From Roseovarius sp. UBA6167 (GTDB taxonomy: Bacteria; Pseudomonadota; Alphaproteobacteria; Rhodobacterales; Rhodobacteraceae), in assembly GCA_002428225.1 (NCBI GenBank), contig DIUD01000036.1, forward strand, positions 1 to 47,765: 47,765 nucleotides of DNA, given 5' to 3'. This document shows positions 1 through 8,593 of this stretch, piece after piece. Position 1 is the stretch's first letter, and every line of letters begins with the position of its first letter. The position numbers and the translations under genes were made by a program. The notes beneath the pieces were generated by a model. It was not told the origin of the DNA. It did not search any database and saw nothing but the letters and a program-made list of their open reading frames with translations.

Positions 1-300
1 CAGCCCCCGGGGGACCGGTTTCCCGACGCTCGGGTTGCGCAGATCGTCAGCGAATCCGGGACGTTCAATTCTTGGAGCGCGCGGGCGGCGAGGACAGCGG
101 TCTTTCACGACGGCCGCCCGACGCGCTTGGCAACTTCGGTCGAGCGGGTCGAGAACGCATTGACCTGCCGATCATCCGGCTCGTGGCCGATCCAATGGCG
201 CAGTCGGGCGCGACCATCCAGGTATTCGAATGCCAGGCCCTCTGCCAACGAGGGCACGGATCCCGCCGCCCGGCGTGGGACATGCCGCTCCGTCCTGCGA
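1..300. other. No recognisable gene downstream of leuD
   Basis: I see no convincing gene here. Several short frames are open on both strands, but none gives a recognisable protein and none has a clear Shine-Dalgarno-plus-start combination. One minus-strand frame is open from inside leuD to a stop near 128 without giving a family I know. It could be the remains of a gene or chance openness in GC-rich DNA. The left edge cuts off whatever follows. Confidence 0.4.
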
Positions 301-906
301 TCAGACCCAGGGCCGCGCCTGTGCCGCCTGCGCCTCGAAGGCGTCGATCGCGGCGGCCTTTTCCAGCGTCAGGCCTATATCGTCGAGTCCCTCAAGCAGG
401 CAGTGCTTCTTGAACGGGTCCACCTCGAAGGAAAGCACAGTTCCCTCGGAGGTCGAGACGGTCTGCGCCTCGAGATCGACCTCGATCCGGGCATTGGCAC
501 CCTTCTCGGCCTCGCGCATCAGAATATCGACCTGCTCTTGCGGCAGGACAATCGGCAGGATGCCGTTCTTGAAGCAGTTGTTGAAGAAGATATCGGCAAA
601 GCCCGGCGCGATCACGCAGCGGATGCCGAAATCCAGCAGCGCCCAGGGCGCGTGCTCACGCGAGGAGCCGCAGCCGAAATTGTCGCCCGCGACAAGGATC
701 TGCGCCTCGCGGTATTGCGGCCTGTTGAGCACGAAATCGGGGATCTCATTCCCGTCATCATCATAGCGCATCTCGTCGAAGAGATTGACGCCAAGGCCCG
801 ACCGCTTGATCGTCTTGAGAAACTGCTTGGGGATGATCATGTCGGTATCGACATTGATCAGCGGCAGGGGGGCGGCGATACCGCTGATTTTCTTGAACTT
901 TTCCAT
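301..906 (-). CDS. leuD: 3-isopropylmalate dehydratase small subunit LeuD
   Basis: Small subunit of isopropylmalate isomerase, which with LeuC converts 2-isopropylmalate to 3-isopropylmalate in cytoplasmic leucine biosynthesis. The 201-residue protein has the usual family length. It shows the aconitase swivel-domain pattern: an N-terminal NVDTDMIIPKQFLKT segment, then GDNFGCGSSREHAPWAL, which forms part of the substrate-binding loop, and a C-terminal helical tail ending RPWV. The ATG overlaps the leuC stop as ATGA, so the two subunits are translationally coupled, as fits a 1:1 heterodimer. A longer open frame upstream is leuC read out of frame and was discarded. No obvious terminator follows. 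Confidence 0.97.
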   Translation of the reverse strand: MEKFKKISGIAAPLPLINVDTDMIIPKQFLKTIKRSGLGVNLFDEMRYDDDGNEIPDFVLNRPQYREAQILVAGDNFGCGSSREHAPWALLDFGIRCVIAPGFADIFFNNCFKNGILPIVLPQEQVDILMREAEKGANARIEVDLEAQTVSTSEGTVLSFEVDPFKKHCLLEGLDDIGLTLEKAAAIDAFEAQAAQARPWV

Positions 907-2312
907 CACATCATCTCCCTCACATCCGTGAGCCGCCCCGTCACCGCCGCCGCCGCCGCCATGGCGGGGCTCATCAGGTGGGTGCGGCCACCGCGGCCCT
1001 GGCGGCCCTCGAAATTGCGGTTCGAGGTGGCCGCGCAGCGCTCGCCCGGGCTGAGCTGGTCGGGATTCATGGCGAGGCACATCGAGCAGCCCGCGAGCCG
1101 CCACTCGAAACCGGCCTCCTTGAAGATATCGGCCAGCCCCTCTTCCTCGGCCTGCGCCCGCACAAGGCCCGAGCCGGGCACGACCATCGCGCGCAAGCCC
1201 TCCTTGATCTTCTTGCCCTTGAGGATCTCGGCCGCCGCGCGCAGGTCTTCGATGCGCCCATTGGTGCACGAGCCGATGAACACCGTGTCGATCTCGACCT
1301 CGCTCAGCTTCTGCCCCGGCCTGAGGCCCATGTAGTCCAGCGACCGGCGGGCCGCCTCGACCTTGCCGCCGGTGAAATCTTCTGGCGCGGGCACGGTAGC
1401 GGTGATGGGCAGCACGTCCTCGGGGCTGGTGCCCCAGGTGACGACGGGCGCGATATCCTCGCCCCGCAGCGTGACCACCTTGTCCCAATGGGCGTCCTCG
1501 TCGGAAAAGAGCGTCGTCCACCACGCCAGCGCCGCCTCCCATTGCGCGCCCTTGGGCGCATGGGGGCGGCCCTTGATATACTCGAACGTCTTTTCGTCCG
1601 GCGCGATCAGCCCCGCGCGCGCGCCGCCCTCGATGGCCATGTTGCAGACGGTCATGCGGCCCTCCATGCTGAGGTCGCGAATGGCCTCGCCGCAATATTC
1701 GATCACATGGCCGGTGCCGCCCGCGGTGCCGGTCTTGCCAATAACCGAGAGCGTGATGTCCTTGGCGGTCACACCGGGACGCAGCTTGCCGGTGATCTCG
1801 ACCTTCATGTTCTTTGCCCGGCGCTGGATCAGCGTCTGTGTGGCCAGCACATGCTCCAACTCGCTCGTGCCGATGCCATGGGCGAGGGCGCCAAAGGCGC
1901 CATGCGTCGCGGTATGGCTGTCGCCGCAGACCACGGTCATGCCCGGCAGGGTCCAGCCCTGTTCGGGGCCAACGATATGCACGATCCCCTGGCGCACATC
2001 CGACACCGGATAATAGTGAATGCCGAAGTCGCGCGCATTCTTGTCCAGCGCCTCAACCTGGATGCGGCTCTCCTCGGTCATCGCCTCGGGGTTCTCGCGC
2101 CCCTCGGTGGTAGGCACGTTGTGATCGGGCACGGCGATGGTCTTGTCGGGGGCATGCACCTTGCGCCCGGCCATCCGCAGCCCCTCGAAGGCCTGCGGGC
2201 TGGTCACCTCGTGCACGAGGTGGCGGTCGATATAGAGCAGGCAGGTGCCGTCCTCGGCCTCATGGACCACATGGGCATCCCAGATCTTGTCATAGAGTGT
2301 CTTGGGGGACAT
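906..2312 (-). CDS. leuC: 3-isopropylmalate dehydratase large subunit LeuC
   Basis: Large, iron-sulfur subunit of isopropylmalate isomerase (leucine biosynthesis). At 468 residues it matches the bacterial LeuC length. GSCTNGR and AGCSMC carry the cysteines expected to ligate the catalytic [4Fe-4S] cluster, and CGDSHTATHGAFGALA is the typical active-site stretch. I chose the start MSPKTLYDKIWDAHVV because it matches the family N-terminus and is preceded by GGGAGAGGACAG. A 40-residue extension to 2432 has no family resemblance. The 3' end overlaps leuD by four bases. The 254 bases before the start hold the promoter and the bioY terminator. A 28-codon upstream frame there is not leucine-rich, so I see no classical leucine attenuator. 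Confidence 0.97.
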   Translation of the reverse strand: MSPKTLYDKIWDAHVVHEAEDGTCLLYIDRHLVHEVTSPQAFEGLRMAGRKVHAPDKTIAVPDHNVPTTEGRENPEAMTEESRIQVEALDKNARDFGIHYYPVSDVRQGIVHIVGPEQGWTLPGMTVVCGDSHTATHGAFGALAHGIGTSELEHVLATQTLIQRRAKNMKVEITGKLRPGVTAKDITLSVIGKTGTAGGTGHVIEYCGEAIRDLSMEGRMTVCNMAIEGGARAGLIAPDEKTFEYIKGRPHAPKGAQWEAALAWWTTLFSDEDAHWDKVVTLRGEDIAPVVTWGTSPEDVLPITATVPAPEDFTGGKVEAARRSLDYMGLRPGQKLSEVEIDTVFIGSCTNGRIEDLRAAAEILKGKKIKEGLRAMVVPGSGLVRAQAEEEGLADIFKEAGFEWRLAGCSMCLAMNPDQLSPGERCAATSNRNFEGRQGRGGRTHLMSPAMAAAAAVTGRLTDVREMM

Positions 2313-2519
2313 CTGTCCTCTCCCGTCGTTGAATGGCTGCGGTCGGATGGATGAAAGGCGCGCGGCCTCAGAGACGCGCGCGCACACAAAATTGCGCCCC
2401 GTAAAAGCGCCACGGCAGGCGTGCGCGGTCATCCATGTCGAAAACCCGTTTCATAGGTTGCAAATACAGCGCGACGGCCGCGCTCGCAAGGGTCTTGGCA
2501 TGATGGAGCCAAAAGCACA

Positions 2520-2545
2520 GGGGCCGCGCCCAAAGACGCGGCCCC
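2520..2545 (-). terminator. Stem-loop terminator after bioY
   Basis: A perfect 9-bp stem, GGGGCCGCG/CGCGGCCCC, with an 8-base loop starts 22 bases past the bioY stop. On the minus strand it is followed by CTGTGCTTTTGG, so there is only a short T-run. It probably ends bioY transcription before the leuC promoter region. Confidence 0.65.
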
Positions 2546-2566
2546 TCGCATTTCCCGAAACAGGTT

Positions 2567-3136
2567 TCAGCCCTTGCGCGCCTTGAGTGCGGTCCAGCCG
2601 CCCCAGACCACCATCGCGGCGATCACGGCCTTGACCGCATCGCCCAGCAGGAACGGCGCCATCCAGTAGGCCCAGAGGTCGGGCATCGCCTTGCCCATCA
2701 CCAGCGCGGGCCATGCAAGGCCGGGGATATAAAGCAGCGCCGAGACCGCAACGCCCACCAGCGCCGTCGAGACAACGCCGCGCGCGATACCGCGCTCGAC
2801 CGCCAGACCGGCCAGCCAGGCCATGCCCACGAAACCATAGAGAAAGCCGGCGGTCGGCCCCACGAGCGAGGCCGTGCTCTGCGCGCCCGCGAATACCGGC
2901 AGTCCCATCGCCCCTTCGGCCAGATAGGCCACAAGCGTCGCCGCCCCGAGGCGCGCGCCAAAAGTGAGGCCCACGATCAGAATGGCCAGCGTCGAAAGCG
3001 TCAGCGGCACCGGGAAGAACGGTACGCTCACCTGTGCGGCAAGCGCGATGAAAAGCGACCCGCCAAGAACGAGACCCGCCTTGCGGATCAGCGAATCGTG
3101 ACCGATGGCAGCCTGAGTGAGAACCTGTGCGCGCAT
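2567..3136 (-). CDS. bioY: Biotin transporter BioY
   Basis: Membrane substrate-binding S-component for biotin uptake (BioY family, ECF-type transporters). It has 189 residues, the usual length. Hydrophobic segments fill most of the protein, roughly six membrane spans. Typical BioY features are VPFFPVPLTLSTLAIL near residues 38-53, AYLAEGAMGLPVFAG and GPTAGFLYGF. No bioM or bioN lies next to it, so it either acts alone, as solitary BioY proteins can, or uses energising subunits encoded elsewhere. Upstream there is a TTGACT box on the minus strand and a palindrome (3197-3214) shared with the divergent SDR gene. I did not find a BioR-type TTATCTATAA site. Confidence 0.93.
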   Translation of the reverse strand: MRAQVLTQAAIGHDSLIRKAGLVLGGSLFIALAAQVSVPFFPVPLTLSTLAILIVGLTFGARLGAATLVAYLAEGAMGLPVFAGAQSTASLVGPTAGFLYGFVGMAWLAGLAVERGIARGVVSTALVGVAVSALLYIPGLAWPALVMGKAMPDLWAYWMAPFLLGDAVKAVIAAMVVWGGWTALKARKG

Positions 3137-3196
3137 TCCGCGTCCCTCCGTTGTTTCGGTTTCCAGCCTGACTTTTTCGCCGCAGCGGCAGGAAAG

Positions 3197-3214
3197 TCAA
3201 GCGATAGTGCTTGA
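3197..3214. promoter_or_regulatory. Palindrome between bioY and SDR gene
   Basis: TCAAGC-GATAGT-GCTTGA has perfect 6-bp arms and a 6-base centre, in the 109-bp divergent intergenic region. On the minus strand its edge overlaps a TTGACT that could be the bioY -35 box. That is where a repressor operator would sit. The regulator is unknown, and chance occurrence cannot be excluded. Confidence 0.35.
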
Positions 3215-3245
3215 TCTGTCGCCCAAGCGGTGGGATTTGCCGCAT

Positions 3246-3899
3246 ATGACCGAAACACACGATCTCCCCGTCGCTCTTGTCACCGGCGCTTCGCGCGGGC
3301 TGGGGGCGGCCATGGCCGAGGCGCTCGCGCCTGCCTATCATGTCGTCGCCGTCGCCCGCACCGTGGGCGCGCTCGAAGAGCTGGACGACCGCATCAAGTC
3401 CCGCGGCGGGCATGCCACGCTTGCCCCCATGGACATCACCAACCGCGACGCCATGGCGCAGCTTTGCCGCGCCATCCACGACCGCTGGGGCCGGCTCGCG
3501 CTCTGGGTCCATGCCGCGATCCACGCAGCCCCCCTCAGCCCCGCCGCGCATCTGGATGAAAAGGACTGGGAGCGATCGGTCGCCGTCAACGCCTCGGCCA
3601 CGGGGATCCTCATCCCGTTCCTTGCGCCGCTTCTGGGCGAGGACGGGAGGGCGGTGTTCTTCGACGATCCGCGCGCGGGCGACAGGTTTTTTGGCGCCTA
3701 TGGCGCCACCAAGGCGGCGCAGATCGCGCTTGCCAGAAGCTGGCAGGCGGAGAGCGCGAGAACCGGGCCCCGCGTCCATATCCTTGCCCCCGCACCGATG
3801 CCGACGGCGACGCGCGCGCGGTTTTTCCCTGGCGAGGATCGCGAGACGCTCGCACGGCCCCGCGACGAGGCCGCGCGCCTGCTGGCCGGGATCGCCTGA
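3246..3899 (+). CDS. Short-chain dehydrogenase/reductase-like protein
   Basis: A 217-residue Rossmann-fold protein of the SDR superfamily; substrate unknown. TGASRGLG (residues 13-20) is the TGxxxGxG dinucleotide-binding loop, N115 fits the structural Asn, and YGATK (Tyr152, Lys156) fits the catalytic YxxxK. Two features are odd. The NNAG motif is replaced by a WVHAAIH stretch. The segment about 13 residues before Tyr152, where the catalytic Ser normally sits, reads VFFDDPRAG with no Ser. The protein may therefore be catalytically altered. I chose the ATG at 3246 because upstream in-frame starts lie inside the bioY promoter region. It is transcribed divergently from bioY and stands alone. Confidence 0.8.
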   Translation: MTETHDLPVALVTGASRGLGAAMAEALAPAYHVVAVARTVGALEELDDRIKSRGGHATLAPMDITNRDAMAQLCRAIHDRWGRLALWVHAAIHAAPLSPAAHLDEKDWERSVAVNASATGILIPFLAPLLGEDGRAVFFDDPRAGDRFFGAYGATKAAQIALARSWQAESARTGPRVHILAPAPMPTATRARFFPGEDRETLARPRDEAARLLAGIA

Positions 3900-3923
3900 G
3901 CGGCGATTGACGCCGCCGGGCGC

Positions 3924-4985
3924 CTAGCCCCGGCGGCGGCGGCTTGCGCCCCGGCCGCCGCGGCCGGCGGCCTCCTGGCCGGGTTTGGGCGGCGCCTTGT
4001 TGAACCTGATCCAGTTGCCGCCATGCGGATCGTTGTTCATCAGCAAGTTGGCCGCCATGATCGCCTCCATCTCCTTGCCGGGGCCGGGGCGCGTGGAGCC
4101 GAGGCCGAAAAGCCGGCAAAAGGTCTCGTCATCCATATCCTCGGGCAGGACGATGCCGGCGGCGGCGACCTCGGCCTTTCTTGCCGCAATATCGGCGGCC
4201 TTCACCGGCAGTGCGATCGGGTTCATGATCGCGCTCGTCATCCCCGACGCGATCGCCATGGGCAAAAAGGCGGTGTTGATCCCGTGCCGGTTGGGCAGCC
4301 CGAACGAGACGTTGGAGGCACCACAGGTGGTATTGACGCCCAGTTCCTCGCGCAGGCGGCGCACGAGGGCAAAGACCTGCCGCCCCGCCGTCGCCATCGC
4401 CCCTATCGGCATGACCAGCGGATCGACCACGATATCATGCGCCGGGATGCCGAAATCGGCGGCCCGCTCGACGATCTTTTTCGCCACGGCAAAGCGCACG
4501 TCCGGGTCTTCGGAAATGCCGGTATCGTCGTTGGAAATGGCGACCACCGGCACGTTGTATTTCTTCACCAGCGGCAGCACATATTCAAGCCGCTCCTCCT
4601 CGCCCGTCACCGAATTGAGCAGCGGGCGGCCATGGGCGGCCCTGAGGCCCGCCTCCAGCGCCGCCGGAACCGAGCTGTCGATGCACAGCGGCACATCCAC
4701 CAGCCCCTGCACCAGCTCGATCATCCGCGTCATCAGCGGCGGCTCGGTCTCGTTGGGATTGGGGTTGGAATTATAGACCACGCCCGCGTTGATATCGAGC
4801 ACGCCTGCGCCGGCCGCCGCCTGCGCCAGCGCGTCGGCCTCCACGGTCGAGAAATCCCCCGCCTCAAGTTCGACGGCAAGCCTCTTGCGGCCCGTGGGGT
4901 TGATGCGCTCGCCAATCACGCAGAACGGCTCGTCAAAACCGATGACGGCGGTGCGGGTCTTGCTCTCGACGATGGTGCGGGTCAT
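3924..4985 (-). CDS. Methyltetrahydrofolate:corrinoid methyltransferase (split MetH pterin-binding part)
   Basis: A 353-residue pterin-binding TIM-barrel protein expected to move a methyl group from methyl-tetrahydrofolate to a corrinoid protein. Motifs in order are GERINPTGRKR near residue 20, LDINAG, CIDSS, LLNSVTGEEE, ISNDDTG, DPLVMPIG and GASNVSFGLPNRHGIN, all typical of the MetH/AcsE methyltransferase domain. No homocysteine-binding or B12-binding domain is attached, so it must act with separate partners. Rhodobacteraceae are known to use a methionine synthase split into several proteins, and this fits the pterin-binding piece (inference). The start follows AGGACAGGAC. The C-terminus is a basic Gly/Arg tail (GRGGRGASRRRRG). 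It lies 67 bases after the small 'virulence factor' gene. Confidence 0.85.
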   Translation of the reverse strand: MTRTIVESKTRTAVIGFDEPFCVIGERINPTGRKRLAVELEAGDFSTVEADALAQAAAGAGVLDINAGVVYNSNPNPNETEPPLMTRMIELVQGLVDVPLCIDSSVPAALEAGLRAAHGRPLLNSVTGEEERLEYVLPLVKKYNVPVVAISNDDTGISEDPDVRFAVAKKIVERAADFGIPAHDIVVDPLVMPIGAMATAGRQVFALVRRLREELGVNTTCGASNVSFGLPNRHGINTAFLPMAIASGMTSAIMNPIALPVKAADIAARKAEVAAAGIVLPEDMDDETFCRLFGLGSTRPGPGKEMEAIMAANLLMNNDPHGGNWIRFNKAPPKPGQEAAGRGGRGASRRRRG

Positions 4986-5052
4986 GTCCTGTCCTGTCCT
5001 TGTCTGATGGCCAGCGCCTTCGGGGCATCCATGGCGTGTTCGAGGGCCGGGT

Positions 5053-5349
5053 TCATGCCCAGCCACCGTTGGCGATCAGCGCCTTGAGGCGGTCCTGATC
5101 GAATTCGGCATCGAGCCGGGCAGCCTCGGCACGCGCCACCTCGTCCTGATCCCCCTCGACGGCATAGGGCGCGGCCTTGCGCCATTCGCCAAGATAGGCG
5201 TCGGTGCCTGCCGCGCCCGACTTCATCGCGGCGCGGTCGATGGCCTGCTCGAATCGCTCGGGCAGTTGCACCTTGGCGCCGCGGCGCCCCTTGCCGACGA
5301 TGACCTGGGCGGGAATATCGCGCCAGTAAACGATGGTGACCTCAACCAC
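5053..5349 (-). CDS. Virulence-factor domain small protein
   Basis: A 98-residue soluble protein of the 'Virulence_fact' family. The name comes from a historical screen; the biochemical function is not established. The N-terminus VEVTIVYWRDIPAQVIVGKG is the family hallmark, followed by a helical, charged C-terminal half. I place the start at the GTG at 5349, because AAGGA lies seven bases upstream and the family begins just before EVTIVYW. The ATG at 5385 adds 12 residues and has no Shine-Dalgarno. It precedes the corrinoid methyltransferase gene on the same strand, so a role with the split methionine synthase or its corrinoid partner is a reasonable inference. Confidence 0.75.
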   Translation of the reverse strand: MVEVTIVYWRDIPAQVIVGKGRRGAKVQLPERFEQAIDRAAMKSGAAGTDAYLGEWRKAAPYAVEGDQDEVARAEAARLDAEFDQDRLKALIANGGWA

Positions 5350-5511
5350 GATTAATTCCTTTTCCTTGCGGCCCGAATACGCCATGCGGGCACGGACCGA
5401 TCGGGCGGCGACCGGCGCAATCTATCCCCACAATGCGATCGGGGCCATGGCGCGGGATCGGAAAAATTCTCAAGATCATCATGGGCCGGACGCGCCCGAA
5501 GGCCGCGCAGG

Positions 5512-5548
5512 AAAAAACCGGGCGAGGCGGCCTGCCCTGCCCGGTTTT
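5512..5548 (-). terminator. Intrinsic terminator of rplY
   Basis: A perfect 10-bp stem, AAAACCGGGC (5514-5523) with GCCCGGTTTT (5539-5548), sits 20 bases past the rplY stop. On the minus strand it is followed by a run of six T. This is a textbook Rho-independent terminator. Confidence 0.88.
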
Positions 5549-5567
5549 CCCGATCTGTCAGACGGTC

Positions 5568-6206
5568 TCAGGCCTCGTCTGCTTCTGCCTCGGCCTCGGT
5601 CTCTTCCTCATCCTCGCCCTGCGAGCGCAGCGCCGAGGGGGCGGAGATGTTGCAGATCACGAAATCGCGGTCCTTGATAACCGGCTCGGCCCCTTCGGGC
5701 AGTTCGATCTGGCTGATCGTGACCACATCCCCGATCCTCTCGATCTTCGAGAGATCCACGGTCAGGTGATCGGGAATATCGCCCGCCAGCACATTGAGTT
5801 CCACCTCGGGGCGCACCACGGTCAGCACACCGCCCTTGCGCAGCGCCTTGCACTCGTCCTCGCCCACGAAATCGACGTGGATAAAGAGGTTGATCCGCGT
5901 GGCGCGGCGCAGGCGCATGAAATCGACATGCGTCGGCAGGTCCTTGACCACGTCGCGCTGCACATCGCGGCAGATCACGCGCACATCCTCGTGGCCATCG
6001 ACCTTGAGGTTGAAGAGCGTCGATTTGAACCGCCCCTTCTTGAGTCGCTTGAGCAGCACGTTGAACGGCATCTGGATCGGCAGCGGATCTACATCCCCGC
6101 CATAGACAACACCCGGAACCATGTTCGCGCGACGCGCTGCCCGAGCGGCGCCCTTGCCCGTCCCCGTGCGTTCCTGGGCGTGAAGATCAGGAATTTCTCC
6201 AGCCAT
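5568..6206 (-). CDS. rplY: 50S ribosomal protein L25/Ctc
   Basis: A 212-residue CTC-type L25 protein, which binds 5S rRNA in the large ribosomal subunit. The N-terminal L25 domain (about residues 5-95) includes QERTGTGKGAARAARRAN and VVYGG. The C-terminal TL5-like beta domain runs to about residue 190. An acidic Glu/Ala tail closes the protein, as in many alphaproteobacterial homologues. I chose the start MAGEIPDLHAQER because AAGGAGA lies directly upstream; a 32-residue extension of the frame is not conserved. The peptidyl-tRNA hydrolase gene that often accompanies rplY is not beside it. The gene is closed by a strong terminator. Confidence 0.96.
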   Translation of the reverse strand: MAGEIPDLHAQERTGTGKGAARAARRANMVPGVVYGGDVDPLPIQMPFNVLLKRLKKGRFKSTLFNLKVDGHEDVRVICRDVQRDVVKDLPTHVDFMRLRRATRINLFIHVDFVGEDECKALRKGGVLTVVRPEVELNVLAGDIPDHLTVDLSKIERIGDVVTISQIELPEGAEPVIKDRDFVICNISAPSALRSQGEDEEETEAEAEADEA

Positions 6207-6361
6207 GTTTTTTCTCCTTGGCAAAAGCGGGATGCCTCCAAGGCTGTCACCCCGCATGAAGCCGCGCTGATAGCCCAAGCCCAGCCGCTTGAAAAGGGGC
6301 AAAATAGCCCGTCCCCGGCTTCATCTTGCCGAAAATATCCACCTGGCGACGCCTGCCGCCC

Positions 6362-7525
6362 TTATGCCCAGTCGCCGGCAAAGCCCCTGGGAACGAGCAG
6401 CACGTCGCGGTCCAGATCGCGCACGTCGCGCCGCCCGCACAGCCCCATCGTGGTGTCAAGCTCGCTCGCGATCACCTCCAGCGCGCGGGTCACGCCCGCC
6501 TCGCCCATGGCCCCCAGCCCGTAGGTAAAGGCGCGCCCGATATAGGTGCCCTTCGCGCCAAGGGCGAGCGCCTTGAGCACGTCCTGGCCTGAACGGATGC
6601 CGCTGTCGAAATGCACCTCGATGCGCGCGCCCACCGCCTCGACGATCTCGGGCAGGGCGCGGATCGACGAGAGCGCGCCGTCAAGCTGCCGCCCGCCATG
6701 ATTGGACACGATGATCGCGTCCGCGCCGACGTTGAGCGCCTCCTCCGCGTCGCGCACATCCATGATCCCCTTGATGATGAGCGGGCCGTCCCACATCCTG
6801 CGAAACTGCCGGATGCGGTCCCAGTCGAGCGCCTGGTCGAACGCCTGCGCCGTCCACGCCGCGAGCGACGAGGGATCGGCCACGCCCCTGGCATGGCCCA
6901 CGATATTGCCGAAGAACCGCCGTTTCGTGCCCAGCATCCCGAGGCCCCAGTGCACCCTGGTCATCATGTCGGCCACCGATTTCACGGTCAGCCTGGGCGG
7001 CGCCGAAAGGCCATTCTTGAGGTCCTTGTGGCGCTGACCCATCATCTGCAAATCGACCGTGATCATCACCGCCGAGCATTTGGCGGCCTTCGCGCGGTCA
7101 AACAGGCGCTGCATGAAATCGTCGTCCCTGAGGGTATAGACCTGAAACCAGAACGGCTTTTCGGTGTGCTCGGCCACATCCTCGATGGAACAGATCGACA
7201 TGGTCGAGAGGGTGAAGGGCACGCCGAACCTCTCGGCGGCGCGCGCCGCCTTGATCTCGCCATCGGCGTGCTGCATCCCGGTAAGGCCAACCGGCGCAAG
7301 GCCCACCGGAATCGCCACGTCCTGCCCGATCATCCTTGAGGCCAGATTGCGGCCCGTCATGTCGATGGCCACCCGCTGCCTGAGCCGGATCTGCGCGAAA
7401 TCCGAGACATTCTCGCGAAAGGTCTGCTCGGTCCAGCTGCCCGATTCCGCGTAGTCAAAGAACATTTTGGGCACGCGGCGGCGGTAGATCTGCCTGAGAT
7501 CCTCGATATTGGTGATGACGGGCAT
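6362..7525 (-). CDS. lldD: FMN-dependent L-lactate dehydrogenase
   Basis: A 387-residue FMN-dependent alpha-hydroxy-acid dehydrogenase of the LldD/glycolate oxidase family. It probably oxidises L-lactate to pyruvate and passes electrons to the quinone pool. Recognisable segments are an N-terminal IEDLRQIYRRRVPKMFFDYAE, SNHGGRQLDG with the catalytic His and substrate Arg, FDSGIRSGQDVLKALALGA for FMN phosphate binding, and IGRAFTYGLGAMGEAGV. The start MPVITNIEDL has GGGAG upstream. It is a single gene between rplY and the dpp cluster. Other members of this fold oxidise glycolate or mandelate, so the exact substrate is an inference, although lactate fits best. Confidence 0.88.
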   Translation of the reverse strand: MPVITNIEDLRQIYRRRVPKMFFDYAESGSWTEQTFRENVSDFAQIRLRQRVAIDMTGRNLASRMIGQDVAIPVGLAPVGLTGMQHADGEIKAARAAERFGVPFTLSTMSICSIEDVAEHTEKPFWFQVYTLRDDDFMQRLFDRAKAAKCSAVMITVDLQMMGQRHKDLKNGLSAPPRLTVKSVADMMTRVHWGLGMLGTKRRFFGNIVGHARGVADPSSLAAWTAQAFDQALDWDRIRQFRRMWDGPLIIKGIMDVRDAEEALNVGADAIIVSNHGGRQLDGALSSIRALPEIVEAVGARIEVHFDSGIRSGQDVLKALALGAKGTYIGRAFTYGLGAMGEAGVTRALEVIASELDTTMGLCGRRDVRDLDRDVLLVPRGFAGDWA

Positions 7526-7627
7526 GGCCGGCGCTCCCGAAACTGGCAGGTTTTCGTTACCGGAAAGGGGCTGCGGGCGCAATCTCTGCCATTGACAAGA
7601 CGGCGGTCTTTCGGTGCGCGCCCGGCC

Positions 7628-8593
7628 CTATTGCGCCAGGTGGCAGGCCACGCGCGCGCCGCCCAGATGCCGCATCTCGGGGCGCTCGCGCTTGCAGCGG
7701 GCAACGGCGATCGGGCAGCGCGGGTGAAAGGCGCAGCCCGGGGGCGGATTGATCGGGTCGGGGATCTCGCCCGTGGGCGGCACGATCTCGCGGTCGAACC
7801 CGTCCATCCGGGGCGCGGCGGCAAAGAGCATCTGCGTGTAGGGGTGGCGCGGGGTGGCGAACAGCTCGTCGCGCGGCGCCTCTTCCACCAGCCGCCCGAG
7901 ATAGAGCACGCCGATCACATCGGCCATGTGCTGCACCACGGTCAGGTCGTGGCTGATGAACAGATAAGTGAGGCCGAATTCCTCGCGCAGGTCGCTCATC
8001 AGGTTGAGCACCTGCGCCTGCACGCTCACGTCAAGCGCCGAGGTCGGCTCGTCGCAGACGATCACGCGCGGCCCGGACGCCAGCGCGCGGGCGATGCAGA
8101 TGCGCTGACGCTGGCCGCCGGAAAACTCGTGCGGGTATTTGTCGGCGTCCCCCGCCGCCAGCCCCACCTGCTCCAGCAGCCGCTCGGCCAGACCGTGCGT
8201 GTCGCCACCGCGCACCGCCACCGGCTCTTCGATGATGCTGCGCACCCGCCAGCGCGGGTTGAGCGAGGCAAAGGGATCCTGAAAGATCATCTGGATGTCC
8301 GCGCGCACCCGCGCCACCGCCCCGGCATCGCGCGAACTGGCAAGATCCACCCCGTCGATCTCGACCGCGCCCGAGGTGGGGCGCAGAAGGCCCACCACCA
8401 TCTTGCCGATGGTGGACTTGCCCGATCCGCTCTCGCCCACAAGCGCATAGACCGATTTTTCCGGCACCTCGAAAGAGACATCGGAAACTGCGGTCAGATG
8501 CGCCCTTGGCAGCCGCTCGATCACCCGGTTGAGCCAGGGTTTCGAGACGTCGAAGACGCGGGTGAGGTTCTTGACCGAGATAAGCGCGCTCAT
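7628..8593 (-). CDS. dppF: Dipeptide/oligopeptide ABC transporter ATPase DppF-like
   Basis: A 321-residue cytoplasmic ATPase of a peptide/opine/nickel-class ABC importer, the second of two nucleotide-binding subunits. Walker A is GESGSGKST, the Q-loop is in FQDP, the signature is SGGQRQR, Walker B is VIVCDEPTSALD and the switch is SHD. The C-terminal oligopeptide-transporter extension has the GCAFHPRCP motif plus further cysteines, seen across the OppD/DppD family. Its ATG overlaps the dppD stop (ATGA), so it is the last gene of a tightly coupled dpp operon. The substrate is assigned by family only; dipeptides or other small peptides are most likely. Confidence 0.92.
   Translation of the reverse strand: MSALISVKNLTRVFDVSKPWLNRVIERLPRAHLTAVSDVSFEVPEKSVYALVGESGSGKSTIGKMVVGLLRPTSGAVEIDGVDLASSRDAGAVARVRADIQMIFQDPFASLNPRWRVRSIIEEPVAVRGGDTHGLAERLLEQVGLAAGDADKYPHEFSGGQRQRICIARALASGPRVIVCDEPTSALDVSVQAQVLNLMSDLREEFGLTYLFISHDLTVVQHMADVIGVLYLGRLVEEAPRDELFATPRHPYTQMLFAAAPRMDGFDREIVPPTGEIPDPINPPPGCAFHPRCPIAVARCKRERPEMRHLGGARVACHLAQ

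Noticed and set aside
127..1335. 402-codon plus-strand frame over leuD and leuC
   Set aside because: Antisense to strongly conserved genes, and its sequence has no domain character.
2368..2454. 28-codon upstream frame as a leu leader peptide
   Set aside because: It contains only two Leu codons, has no Shine-Dalgarno and no terminator/antiterminator pair that I could draw.
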